A stretch of 64,000 nt of DNA, taken from Streptomyces sp. MMG1121 (lineage in GTDB: Bacteria; Actinomycetota; Actinomycetes; Streptomycetales; Streptomycetaceae). This document shows positions 1 to 7,877 of the stretch, piece after piece; position 1 is the stretch's first letter; every line of letters begins with the position of its first letter. Under the pieces are notes generated by a model, which made no database searches, was not told the origin of the DNA, and worked only from the letters and a program-made list of their open reading frames with translations. A program made the position numbers and the translations under genes. The DNA lies in assembly GCF_001280015.1 (NCBI RefSeq), contig NZ_LGDV01000152.1:1-64000 (forward strand), given 5' to 3'.

Positions 1-120
1 ACGGCCGTGCAGCAGCACGGTGGCGCCGCGTTCGGCGAGCTGCCGCGCGGTCTCGTGGCCGATGCCGGAGGTGGCTCCGGTGACCAGCACGGTACGGGAC
101 GAAAGTGTGGAGTTGGACAT
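1..120 (-). CDS. Short-chain dehydrogenase/reductase, N-terminal part (runs off window)
   Basis: The first 40 codons of a minus-strand gene start with ATG at 118-120. The translation begins [21 protein letters not shown], a beta strand followed by the TGxxxGIG dinucleotide-binding loop of classical SDR oxidoreductases, then a helix and second strand (ATVLLHGR), so it binds NAD(P)H. The catalytic YxxxK lies outside the window, so the substrate cannot be inferred. No same-strand gene lies close upstream, so it probably has its own promoter in the 121-499 gap. Confidence 0.85.
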   Translation of the reverse strand, partial: MSNSTLSSRTVLVTGATSGIGHETARQLAERGATVLLHGR

Positions 121-499
121 GATCCGATCCGGGTAGCGGCACGCCGGCGCGGCCCGTCAAAGGGGGCGGACGTGCGGTGGAGAAGGGTGGGCGAGGGGCG
201 CCTGAGCCGATCACGGCGCCCCTCGGGTCACGGAAAGCGGCGTCGGCGGGACGCGGCGCCGCCGCGGCATGCGTCGACGTAATCGCGATGCCGGGTGGCG
301 CGGACGCTTCCGGTCAGCACGGCTCGCGACGCGACGGCCGAGCGGGACTCGGCGGCCGGTCGAGCAGGAGCCAGGCGCTGTTCACGTCGCCCATGGAAGC
401 CGTCCCGCAACCGCCGGGCAAGGCGAAACGCCGGTCTCTGACGGGGTCCTGACGTGCGCATACGGGACCTTGACGGGAAGCCCGACGGGCGGACGCGGC
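121..499. other. Intergenic region, no supported gene
   Basis: About 380 bases with open frames on both strands only because of high GC. None has homology that I recognise or consistent codon bias. It holds the hairpin at 192-225 and presumably the promoter of the minus-strand SDR gene. Confidence 0.5.
192..225. terminator. Perfect 11-bp hairpin in intergenic region
   Basis: The arms CGAGGGGCGCC (192-202) and GGCGCCCCTCG (215-225) are perfectly complementary around a 12-nt loop. There is no U-tract, which is usual for Streptomyces terminators. It could end transcripts arriving from the kdp side before they reach the SDR gene. Confidence 0.55.
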
Positions 500-612
500 T
501 CAGCCGAGGCCGGGCACCCCCGAGATCAGCAGGCCGATCGGCTTGATGCCGATTCCCGCCGGATCAGCGCGAGCTTGTCCTCGGGGGTGGATGAGGGCGC
601 GCAGGCGCGGCC
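500..612 (-). pseudogene. Deletion relic of a second kdpB (P-type ATPase subunit)
   Basis: Reading the minus strand, the segment STPEDKLALIRRE matches the conserved KdpB hinge (the intact copy at 2529-4661 has [13 protein letters not shown]). It is followed almost immediately, one frame over, by GIGIKPIGLLISGVPGLG and a stop at 500-502. That second piece matches the KdpB C-terminus (intact copy: [16 protein letters not shown]). Roughly the last quarter of the protein has been deleted between the two pieces, leaving a chimeric scar. The residues differ from the local kdpB, so it came from another kdpB copy. Confidence 0.75.
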
Positions 613-632
613 GTAGGAATGCAGAGCACGGA

Positions 633-1052
633 CTACAGCACTGTGAAGCCGATCAGCACCACAGCGAGCAGGAGCACGAGGGCTCCGGCGGTGATGAACC
701 CGTGGTCCAGCAATCGTCGTTCGCGGTTGTGGACGACAATGGTGCCCGGGTCGGCCGGGTCGTAGGTGATCAGCAGTGTGTCGCCGTGGTGCAGTGGCCG
801 CCGTCGTGTCGCCGGTACGGGGCTGCCGATCTCCACCACTTGGCCGGCCTCCGTGCTGAACTGCAGCAGCGGGCGTGGCGACGAGGGATCGTCGCAACGT
901 GCTTGAGGATTGTGCTTGACCAGTGCCCAGGCCTTGACGCCGGTGCGTTCGATCCTGCGGGTCTGGTGCAGGCCGATGAGTCCGGCGAGCGCCATCACGC
1001 AACCGCCGCAGGCAGCGAAGACCGCCATGACGACTGTGTCTGCTATGCTCAC
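633..1052 (-). CDS. DUF3592 family membrane protein
   Basis: A 139-aa protein with an N-terminal membrane segment (about residues 5-27), a short extramembrane beta-rich domain containing a YDPADPG motif typical of DUF3592, and a C-terminal hydrophobic helix (about 118-138). The start is GTG at 1050-1052 and overlaps the upstream response-regulator stop by 4 nt (GTGA), so the two are translationally coupled. The function of DUF3592 is unknown. Its place at the end of the kdp operon suggests an accessory envelope role, which is inference. Confidence 0.75.
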   Translation of the reverse strand: MSIADTVVMAVFAACGGCVMALAGLIGLHQTRRIERTGVKAWALVKHNPQARCDDPSSPRPLLQFSTEAGQVVEIGSPVPATRRRPLHHGDTLLITYDPADPGTIVVHNRERRLLDHGFITAGALVLLLAVVLIGFTVL

Positions 1053-1753
1053 CTGTCCACACCTCCGCCGGGCTCGAATCGGTAGCCGATGCCGGGCTCG
1101 GTGATGAGGTAGCGCGGATGGGCCGGGGCCGGCTCCAGTTTGTGGCGCAGGGCCGACATATAGATGCGCAGGTAGTTGGAGTGCTCGTCATGGCCCGGCC
1201 CCCAGATGCCGCGCAGCAGTTGGCGACCGGTGACCAGCCGTCCCGGATTGCGCAGCAGGGGCGCGAGCAGTCGCCATTCCGTCGGGGAGAGGTGGACAGG
1301 CTCGCCGTGGCCCGAGTCGCTCACCGCGGTGTAGGCGGCCAGATCGATGACGTACTCGCCGACGGTGACGGTCCGAGGTCCGCCGGAGCAGTCCGAACGG
1401 CGCAGCACGGCACGCAGTCGGGCCAGCAGTTCCTCCATGGCGAACGGCTTGGTCACGTAGTCGTCGGCGCCCGCGTCCAGCACACCGGCGACATCCGAGG
1501 GCGCCGCATGCTCCGACAGCGCGATGACCGGTATGGAGGACCAGGATCGCAGGTTGGTGATGACGTCGGTGCCGTCGAGGTCCGGCAGGTCGAGGTCGAC
1601 GATGACCGCGTCCGGGGGCTTGTCGGCGGCCAGGCTGAGGGCGCTGGTCGTGTCGGGAGCGGTGGCGACGGCGTAGCTCTGCGCGGTGAGACTGACGTCC
1701 AGGGCGTGCAACAACTGCGGCTCGTGGTCGACGACCAGCACGCGTCGCGTCAT
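1049..1753 (-). CDS. kdpE: KdpE-like OmpR-family response regulator
   Basis: A 234-aa two-domain regulator. The receiver domain (about 1-120) has the acidic pocket (VVDHEP near residue 9), a probable phospho-acceptor Asp53 in VIVDLDLPDLDG, and the conserved lysine in DYVTKPF. The winged-helix DNA-binding domain (about 135-230) ends with the family signature around HLSPTEWRLL and GIWGPGHDEHSNYLRIYMSA. I chose ATG at 1751-1753 because AGGAG lies 10-14 nt upstream. An open frame continues further upstream but runs into kdpC. It follows kdpC after a 118-nt gap where a sensor kinase (kdpD) would be expected. It would activate kdp transcription under potassium limitation, but the local partner kinase is broken. 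Confidence 0.85.
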   Translation of the reverse strand: MTRRVLVVDHEPQLLHALDVSLTAQSYAVATAPDTTSALSLAADKPPDAVIVDLDLPDLDGTDVITNLRSWSSIPVIALSEHAAPSDVAGVLDAGADDYVTKPFAMEELLARLRAVLRRSDCSGGPRTVTVGEYVIDLAAYTAVSDSGHGEPVHLSPTEWRLLAPLLRNPGRLVTGRQLLRGIWGPGHDEHSNYLRIYMSALRHKLEPAPAHPRYLITEPGIGYRFEPGGGVDR

Positions 1754-1871
1754 CTCTGTCTCACTCTCCTTGCGCCGGACGGGCCCCTCGCGCCAGGAGT
1801 CACGCAGCCCGGTCGCACGAGGGGGGAGCTCGCGGGACCGGACAGCGTGGCGCATGGTGTGCGGTGCATGC

Positions 1872-2507
1872 TCATCGTTGCCGCAACGCGGCCAGATCGT
1901 GGTTGAGCCGGACGACGTTGACGCTTTCCTGACCCAGGAATCCCAGCTGACGGCCGCTGATGTGCGCGGCGACGAGCCCTCGGACCGTGGCCGGGTCGAG
2001 CGCAAGGGCCTTCGCCACCCGGTTGACCTGCTCGTAGGCGTACGCGGGTGAGATGTCCGGGTCGAGACCGGAGCCGGAGGCGGTGACCGCGTCGGCGGGA
2101 ACGCTGCTCGGCCGAACGCCGTCGAACGCGGCCACGGTGGCCCGGCGCTGCGCGATCGTCCCGATCAACGTGGCGTTGTTGGGGCCGAGGTTGGAGGCGC
2201 CGGAGCTGGTCGGGTCGTAGCCGGTGCTCCCCGCCGCGGACGGGCGGGGCTGGAACCACTTCGGGTCGGGTGCCGCCGTGGTCTGGCCCTTGCGCAGCGG
2301 GAGATCGAAGTTCTGGCCGATGAGGGCGGAGGCGACCGGACGTCTGTTGTCCTTGATCACGGATCCGTTGCCCTGGTACGGAAAGAGGCCCTGGGCGACG
2401 CCGGTGACGGCCAACGGATAGGCGATGCCGGTGATCACGGTGAACACCAGCAGCATGCGCAGCGCCGCCAGGTGATGGCGGACCACGTGGGCGAGAGAGC
2501 CGAGCAC
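1872..2507 (-). CDS. kdpC: Potassium-transporting ATPase subunit C
   Basis: A 211-aa single-span membrane protein with an N-terminal helix at about residues 16-38 (LLVFTVITGIAYPLAVTGVA). It has the KdpC signatures LIGQNF, WFQPRPSAA, GSGLDPDISP, and the C-terminal run of VNVVRLN. It lies 21 nt downstream of kdpB on the same strand. KdpC holds the KdpA/KdpB complex together in the high-affinity ATP-driven K+ uptake system. It looks intact. Confidence 0.95.
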   Translation of the reverse strand: MLGSLAHVVRHHLAALRMLLVFTVITGIAYPLAVTGVAQGLFPYQGNGSVIKDNRRPVASALIGQNFDLPLRKGQTTAAPDPKWFQPRPSAAGSTGYDPTSSGASNLGPNNATLIGTIAQRRATVAAFDGVRPSSVPADAVTASGSGLDPDISPAYAYEQVNRVAKALALDPATVRGLVAAHISGRQLGFLGQESVNVVRLNHDLAALRQR

Positions 2508-2528
2508 GAAGATCGCCCTCCTTGTCGG

Positions 2529-4661
2529 TCAGTGCAGTCCGGGGACGAACTGGACGATGAGGTCGATGGCCTTGATACCGAGGAAGGGCAGCACCAGGCC
2601 GCCGAGGCCGTAGATCCAGATGTTGCGGCTGAGCAGCGCGGCCGCCGACGAGGGCCGGTAGCGGACGCCGCGGAGGGCCAGCGGGATCAAAGCGATGATG
2701 ATCAGCGCGTTGAAGATGATCGCGGAGGAGATGGCCGAGGTCGGGCTGTGCAGACCCATGATGTTGAGATGATGCAGCCCCGGATAGACGCTGGCGAACA
2801 TCGCGGGGATGATCGCGAAGTACTTGGCGATGTCGTTGGCGATGGAGAACGTGGTCAACGAGCCCCGGGTGATGAGGAGTTGCTTACCGATCTCGACGAT
2901 CTCGATCAGCTTGGTCGGGTTGGAGTCGAGGTCGACCATGTTGCCGGCCTCCTTGGCGGCCGACGTGCCGGTGTTCATCGCCACGCCGACGTCCGCCTGG
3001 GCGAGCGCGGGCGCGTCGTTGGTGCCGTCACCGGTCATCGCGACCAGCTTGCCGCCGGCCTGCTCCCGCTTGATGAGGGCCATCTTGTCCTCGGGCGTGG
3101 CCTCGGCGAGGAAGTCGTCGACGCCCGCCTCCTCCGCGATCGCCTTCGCGGTCAACGGGTTGTCACCGGTGATCATCACCGTGCGGATGCCCATGCGGCG
3201 CAGTTCCTCGAACCGCTCCCGCATGCCGTGTTTGACGACATCCTTGAGGTGGATGACACCGAGGACCCGGGCGCTCTCGGCACCTCCCCGCCGTGCCACC
3301 TCGCCGACGACCAGCGGCGTGCCGCCCGTCGCGGAGATGCCGTCGACCAGCGGGCCGACCTCGTCCGTGGGGTGGCCGCCGTGCTCGCGGACCCAGCGCA
3401 TCACCGCCGTGGCCGCGCCCTTGCGCAGGGAGCGGTTTTCCGACTCGTCGTCGAGGTCCACCCCGGACATCCGGGTCTGCGCGGTGAACGGGACGAACTC
3501 GGCATGAGTCAGTTCGCCCTCGGCCCGTGCGCGCAGCCCGTGACGTTCCTTGGCGAGGACCGCGATCGAGCGCCCCTCGGGCGTTTCATCGGCCATCGAG
3601 GACAACTGGGCGGCGTCCGCCAGCGTTTCCAGGTCCACGCCGCTGACCGGCAGGAACTCGGCGGCCTGCCGGTCGCCCAGGGTGATGGTGCCGGTCTTGT
3701 CCAGGAGCAGGGTGTTGACGTCGCCCGCGGCTTCCACGGCGCGCCCGGACATGGCCAGCACATTGCGCTGCACCAGCCGGTCCATGCCCGCGATGCCGAT
3801 CGCGGAGAGCAGCGCGCCGATCGTGGTCGGGATCAGGGCGACGACCAGCGCCACCAGGATGACGATGGACTGCTCGGCGCCGGCGAAGACGGCGAACGGT
3901 TGCAGGGTCACCACGGCGACCAGGAACACGATGGTCAGCGAGGCCAGGACGATGTTGAGCGCGATCTCGTTGGGTGTCTTCTGTCGGTCCGCACCCTCCA
4001 CGAGTGCGATCATCCGGTCGATGAAGGTCTCCCCGGGTTTCGAGGTGATCCGTACCACGATGCGGTCGGAGAGCACCTTCGTTCCGCCGGTCACGGCGGA
4101 GCGGTCGCCACCCGATTCGCGGATCACCGGAGCCGACTCGCCCGTGATCGCGGACTCGTCCACGCTCGCGATGCCCTCGACCACATCGCCGTCACCGGGG
4201 ATGATCTCGCCGGCCTCGACCACGACGTGATCGCCGAGCCGGAGTTCGGTGCCGAGAACCTCCTCGGTGACCTCTGGCGCGCCAGGTTGCCCGTCACGGA
4301 TGACACGGCGGGCCATGGTGTCCTTCTTCGCCCGGCGCAGCGTCTCCGCCTGCGCCTTGCCACGTCCTTCCGCCACTGCCTCCGAGAGGTTGGCGAAGAC
4401 CACGGTCAGCCAGAGCCAGACGGTGATCACCCAGGCGAAGACGCTCGGGTCCCTGATCGCCGACAGGGTGGTCAGCACGGCGCCGACCTCGACCACGAAC
4501 ATCACCGGGTTCTTGACCATCAGGCGCGGGTCGAGCTTGCGCAGGGCGTCGGGGGAGGAGGCCAGAAGCAGCCTGGGCTCCAGCATTCCCGCGGAGATAC
4601 GGTGCGTTCCGGCCTCCGCTAGGTCCTTCGGCGCCGCGGCTTCCAAGGTGGTGGTGGGCAT
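2529..4661 (-). CDS. kdpB: Potassium-transporting P-type ATPase subunit B
   Basis: A 710-aa catalytic subunit of the Kdp pump, full length for the family. It shows the actuator motif AITGESAP (near residue 175), the phosphorylation motif [10 protein letters not shown] (aspartate near 318), [18 protein letters not shown], the hinge [18 protein letters not shown], and a hydrophobic C-terminal set of helices ending in VPGLH. ATG at 4659-4661 overlaps the kdpA stop by one base (TGATG), indicating coupled translation. It hydrolyses ATP to drive K+ import through KdpA. Confidence 0.97.
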   Translation of the reverse strand: MPTTTLEAAAPKDLAEAGTHRISAGMLEPRLLLASSPDALRKLDPRLMVKNPVMFVVEVGAVLTTLSAIRDPSVFAWVITVWLWLTVVFANLSEAVAEGRGKAQAETLRRAKKDTMARRVIRDGQPGAPEVTEEVLGTELRLGDHVVVEAGEIIPGDGDVVEGIASVDESAITGESAPVIRESGGDRSAVTGGTKVLSDRIVVRITSKPGETFIDRMIALVEGADRQKTPNEIALNIVLASLTIVFLVAVVTLQPFAVFAGAEQSIVILVALVVALIPTTIGALLSAIGIAGMDRLVQRNVLAMSGRAVEAAGDVNTLLLDKTGTITLGDRQAAEFLPVSGVDLETLADAAQLSSMADETPEGRSIAVLAKERHGLRARAEGELTHAEFVPFTAQTRMSGVDLDDESENRSLRKGAATAVMRWVREHGGHPTDEVGPLVDGISATGGTPLVVGEVARRGGAESARVLGVIHLKDVVKHGMRERFEELRRMGIRTVMITGDNPLTAKAIAEEAGVDDFLAEATPEDKMALIKREQAGGKLVAMTGDGTNDAPALAQADVGVAMNTGTSAAKEAGNMVDLDSNPTKLIEIVEIGKQLLITRGSLTTFSIANDIAKYFAIIPAMFASVYPGLHHLNIMGLHSPTSAISSAIIFNALIIIALIPLALRGVRYRPSSAAALLSRNIWIYGLGGLVLPFLGIKAIDLIVQFVPGLH

Positions 4662-6325
4662 CAGTGCAACCCTTCCGCGAGCGGCCCCAGCGCGAGCGCG
4701 GGCAGGTAGGTGAGGCCGACGACGATGAGGATCACGGCGGACAGCAGGCCGACGAACTGCGGCCGGTGGGTGGGCAGCGTGCCCGCGGTGACGGGCACCG
4801 GCTGCTGCTGGGCGAGCGATCCGGCCAGCGCCAGTACGAACACCATCGGCAGGAAGCGGCCCAGGAGCATCGCGAGCCCGAGCGCGGTGTTGTACCAGAC
4901 GGTGTCGGCGCTCAGCCCGGCGAACGCGGAGCCGTTGTTGTTGGCGGCGGAGGTGAAGGCGTAGAGCACTTCGGAGAAGCCGTGCGGACCGTGGTTGAGC
5001 ATCGCCGCCCGCTCGCCCGGCAGGGACATCGCGATGCCGGTGCCGACCAGCACGATCGCCGGGGTGGTGAGGATGTACAGCGAGGCGTACTTCATCTCCC
5101 GGCCGCGCAGCTTCTTGCCCAGGTACTCGGGCGTGCGGCCTACCATGAGGCCGGCGATGAAGACCGCCACGACGGCCAGGATCAGGATGCCGTAGAGGCC
5201 GGATCCGGTGCCGCCGGGCGCGATTTCGCCGAGCATCATGTTGAAGATCGTCAGGCCGCCGCCGCCCGGCGTGTACGAGTCGTGGAAGGAGTTGACCGCA
5301 CCGCAGGACGTCAGGGTGGTGGACACGGCGAACAGGGCCGAGGCCCAGATCCCGAAGCGCTGTTCCTTGCCCTCCATCATCCCGCCTGCCGCATGTCCGG
5401 CCGAACTGCTCACACTGTGCAGCTCGTTGGCGGTGACGATGGCCACCGAGGCGGCCCAGATCAGCGCCATCACGGCGACGATGGCGTAGCCCTGCCGCTT
5501 GTCATCGACCATCGTGCCGTAGGTGCGCGGCAGCGAGAAGCCGATCACCAGCAGGAGGTAGATCTCCAGCCAGTTGGTGAACGGGCTGGGGTTCTCGAAG
5601 GGGTGGGCGGAGTTGGCGTTGTAGAAGCCACCGCCGTTGGTGCCCAGCTCCTTGATGGCCTCCTGGGAGGCGACCGGGCCTCCGGGGAGAGACTGGTGCT
5701 GCCCGGCGATGGTGGTGATCGACTCGAATCCGTGGAAGTTCTCGATCGTGCCCGCGGCGACCAGCACGATCGCCATGACCAGCGAGATCGGCAGCAGTAT
5801 CCGCAGCACGATCCGGGTGAGGTCCTGCCAGAAGTTGCCGACCCGGTCGGTCTTCTTCCGGGTGAACCCGCGGATCAGGGCTGCTGCCACGGCGATCCCG
5901 ACCGCCGCCGAGACGAAGTTCTGCACCGCCAGGCCCGCCATCTGCACCAGATGGCCCAGGGCCGACTCGCCCGAGTAGGCCTGCCAGTTGGTGTTGGTGA
6001 CGAAGGAAGCCGCGGTGTTGAACGACAGATCGGGAGCGACCGGTTTCGTACCGAGGGAGAGCAGCAGATGGTTCTGCAGCCGAAGGAAGCCGTAGAGGAA
6101 CAGCACCGAGACCACGGAGAACGCGAGAACGCTGCGCAGGTAGCCAGGCCATGTCTGCTCGGCGTCCGCGTGCACGCCGCCGACCCGGTAGACCAGACGC
6201 TCCGCGCGCCAGTCACGGGCGGAGGTGAGGACGTGGGCCATGTAGTCGCCGAGTGGGCGGAAGGTCAGGGCCAGTGCACCGACCAGGGCGATGATCTGCA
6301 GCCAGCCCGCGAGAGTGGCGTTCAT
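4661..6325 (-). CDS. kdpA: Potassium-transporting ATPase subunit A
   Basis: A 554-aa polytopic protein, the K+-binding and translocating subunit, usual length for KdpA. It has about ten hydrophobic segments and the pore-loop glycine motifs typical of the KdpA/Trk superfamily, for example [26 protein letters not shown] and [12 protein letters not shown]. It lies 37 nt downstream of kdpF and is coupled to kdpB. No frameshift or missing motif was seen. Confidence 0.97.
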   Translation of the reverse strand: MNATLAGWLQIIALVGALALTFRPLGDYMAHVLTSARDWRAERLVYRVGGVHADAEQTWPGYLRSVLAFSVVSVLFLYGFLRLQNHLLLSLGTKPVAPDLSFNTAASFVTNTNWQAYSGESALGHLVQMAGLAVQNFVSAAVGIAVAAALIRGFTRKKTDRVGNFWQDLTRIVLRILLPISLVMAIVLVAAGTIENFHGFESITTIAGQHQSLPGGPVASQEAIKELGTNGGGFYNANSAHPFENPSPFTNWLEIYLLLVIGFSLPRTYGTMVDDKRQGYAIVAVMALIWAASVAIVTANELHSVSSSAGHAAGGMMEGKEQRFGIWASALFAVSTTLTSCGAVNSFHDSYTPGGGGLTIFNMMLGEIAPGGTGSGLYGILILAVVAVFIAGLMVGRTPEYLGKKLRGREMKYASLYILTTPAIVLVGTGIAMSLPGERAAMLNHGPHGFSEVLYAFTSAANNNGSAFAGLSADTVWYNTALGLAMLLGRFLPMVFVLALAGSLAQQQPVPVTAGTLPTHRPQFVGLLSAVILIVVGLTYLPALALGPLAEGLH

Positions 6326-6362
6326 GGAGAACCTCTTCGGCTACGGACCGTGTCGGTCGCAG

Positions 6363-6452
6363 CTAGAACTTCTCGGGGAAGATCAGGCACAGGACGAGGT
6401 AGATCACCAAGCAGACGGCGACGACCAGGCCGACAGTGTTCTCCAGGCTCAT
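6363..6452 (-). CDS. kdpF: KdpF small membrane peptide
   Basis: A 29-aa peptide, MSLENTVGLVVAVCLVIYLV then CLIFPEKF, with the single hydrophobic helix and PEKF ending typical of actinobacterial KdpF, which stabilises the KdpABC complex. ATG at 6450-6452 overlaps the stop of the preceding 27-aa reading frame (ATGA). It lies directly upstream of kdpA. Confidence 0.9.
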   Translation of the reverse strand: MSLENTVGLVVAVCLVIYLVLCLIFPEKF

Positions 6453-6532
6453 AGCCGGCTCACTCCCTTGGCGATCAGACCGATCAGGGCGAACGCGGCG
6501 ATGACGAGAACGATGAATCCGAGATCCGACAT
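6449..6532 (-). CDS. 27-aa hydrophobic peptide at the head of the kdp operon
   Basis: ATG at 6530-6532 opens a 27-codon frame (MSDLGFIVLVIAAFALIGLI then AKGVSRL). It forms one transmembrane helix with a basic C-terminus and ends in a 4-nt overlap with kdpF. The coupled overlap and good codon bias suggest it is translated, probably as a second small Kdp-associated peptide or a leader that couples ribosomes into kdpF. It is shorter than usual annotation thresholds. Confidence 0.65.
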   Translation of the reverse strand: MSDLGFIVLVIAAFALIGLIAKGVSRL

Positions 6533-6677
6533 GTGTGACACCCCCGTAGCGACGACGGGAAAGGATGATGTCGGTGAAATCCGGCTCATTCAGAACAGTT
6601 CTGTGCCGGTCGTTTGGCGAGTGTCATTAGCGGATTTGTAATGACTTGTGCCATTTTTTTGATGAGTCCTTGATGCG

Positions 6678-7067
6678 GTGGCCTGTCGACTCGCTCCGCT
6701 GCTGGAGCGGGTGATCGCCAACCTCGTCGGCAACGCCGCCCGGCACACCCCGTCCGGCAGGAAGGTGCTGGTCACGGCGAGTGCCCTGGCGGGGAGGGTG
6801 GAGCTGCGGGTGGTGGACCGGGGGCCAGGGCTGCCCGCCGACGGCCGCGACCGCCTCTTCGAGCCCTTCCAACGGCTCGGCGACACCGACAACACCACCG
6901 GCCTCGGCCTCGGACTCGCCCTCGCCCGGGGCCTGACCGAGGCGATGGACGGGCCCCTTGGCCCCGAGGGCACTCCCGGCGGCGGTCTCACGATGGTGGT
7001 GTCGCTGTCGTTCTCGGCGCAGATGGTGGGTGCCGAACCGACCGGGCAGACTGTAGGAGGTGCGTGA
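6678..7067 (+). pseudogene. KdpD-like sensor histidine kinase, ATP-binding domain stump
   Basis: Only the HATPase_c domain of a sensor kinase remains. It shows the N box (NLVGNAARHTP), G1 box (VVDRGPGLP), F box (LFEPFQRL), G2 box (GLGLGLALA) and a final GGGLTMVVSL strand. The USP/KdpD domain, membrane segments and phospho-accepting histidine box are absent. The sequence upstream of about 6690 is AT-richer and unrelated, so the 5-prime part was deleted. The stop overlaps the next gene start by 4 nt (ATGA at 7066-7069). It is divergent from kdpFABC and cannot act as a complete sensor. Confidence 0.8.
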
Positions 7068-7843
7068 TGAGCACCCTGACCGGTACCTGGAAACCGCACC
7101 GTGGGCGAGGAATCCGTCTCACGCCCCGGACCCGGACGCCCCGCGACCGAATCGCCCTGGCGGCCGGGCTCGCCGCGCCGTTCCTGGTGGCCCTGGTGCT
7201 CGTCCCGTTCCGCACGAGCCTCACGCACACGAACGCGGCCCTTTTCCTCGTCGCCATGGCCGCGCTGGGCAGCCGTCGGCGGGTGTGGTCGCGGCGCTTT
7301 CCGTGGGGGCCTGGTTCGACTTCTTCCTGACCCGGCCGTATCAGACCTTCGACATCACCGCCTCGGCCGATAACGAGACGGCGGTGCTGCTGCTCGCGGT
7401 AGGCGTGATCGTCTCCCAACTTGCCTCAATGGTACGTTGGTTGGGAGTCATGACGGTGACGGCTGCCGCCCTCCTGGCGCGGATCCACCGCACAGCCGAC
7501 CTCGTGCAGTCCGCCAACTCGGCGGACACCGTGGTCGACCACGTGCGCGGCGAGCTGACCGACCTGCTCGGCCTGCGCGCCTGCCGATTCGAGTACGGAT
7601 CGCTCATGGGCCGTCCGCCGCGCCTGGAGAGGGACGGCAGCGTAACGGTGGGCCGACGTACCTCGACCCCGGATGCCGACTGGCCCGAGGGCGAGATCGA
7701 GCTGCGCACCTACGGCGATGGCCGCTTCCTGCTCACCCCCCGGACCCGGCGACGTACCCCCGCTCCAGGCCCGTATGGTCGCGGTGATGCTGGCCGACCA
7801 GACGGGGGCCGCGCTGGACACGTCAGGACCGGTCCGCGAGTAG
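7067..7843 (+). pseudogene. DUF4118 (KdpD-like membrane domain) protein, two frameshifts
   Basis: ATG at 7067-7069 begins MSTLTGTWKPHRG. The frame leads into hydrophobic helices (LAAGLAAPFLVALVLVPF) and breaks near 7290. It resumes in another frame as VAALSVGAWFDFFLTRPYQ, the DUF4118 hallmark also found in KdpD, and continues through a GAF-like segment (IHRTADLVQSANSADTVVDH). A second shift near 7745 restores LQARMVAVMLADQTGAALD and the stop at 7841-7843. The intact family is about 250-260 aa, so the whole gene is present but broken in two places. It was probably a membrane sensor co-transcribed with the kinase stump before it. Confidence 0.8.
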
Positions 7844-7877
7844 TGAGGCCGAGCACGACGGATTCCCTGACACGATC

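Noticed and set aside
2472..4622. Very long plus-strand open frame opposite kdpB (716 codons), and similar long frames opposite kdpA, prpF and the phosphatases
   Set aside because: High GC at third positions keeps the antisense frame open. The composition is Asp/Gly/Arg/His-rich with no domain, and the opposite strand carries an unmistakable P-type ATPase.
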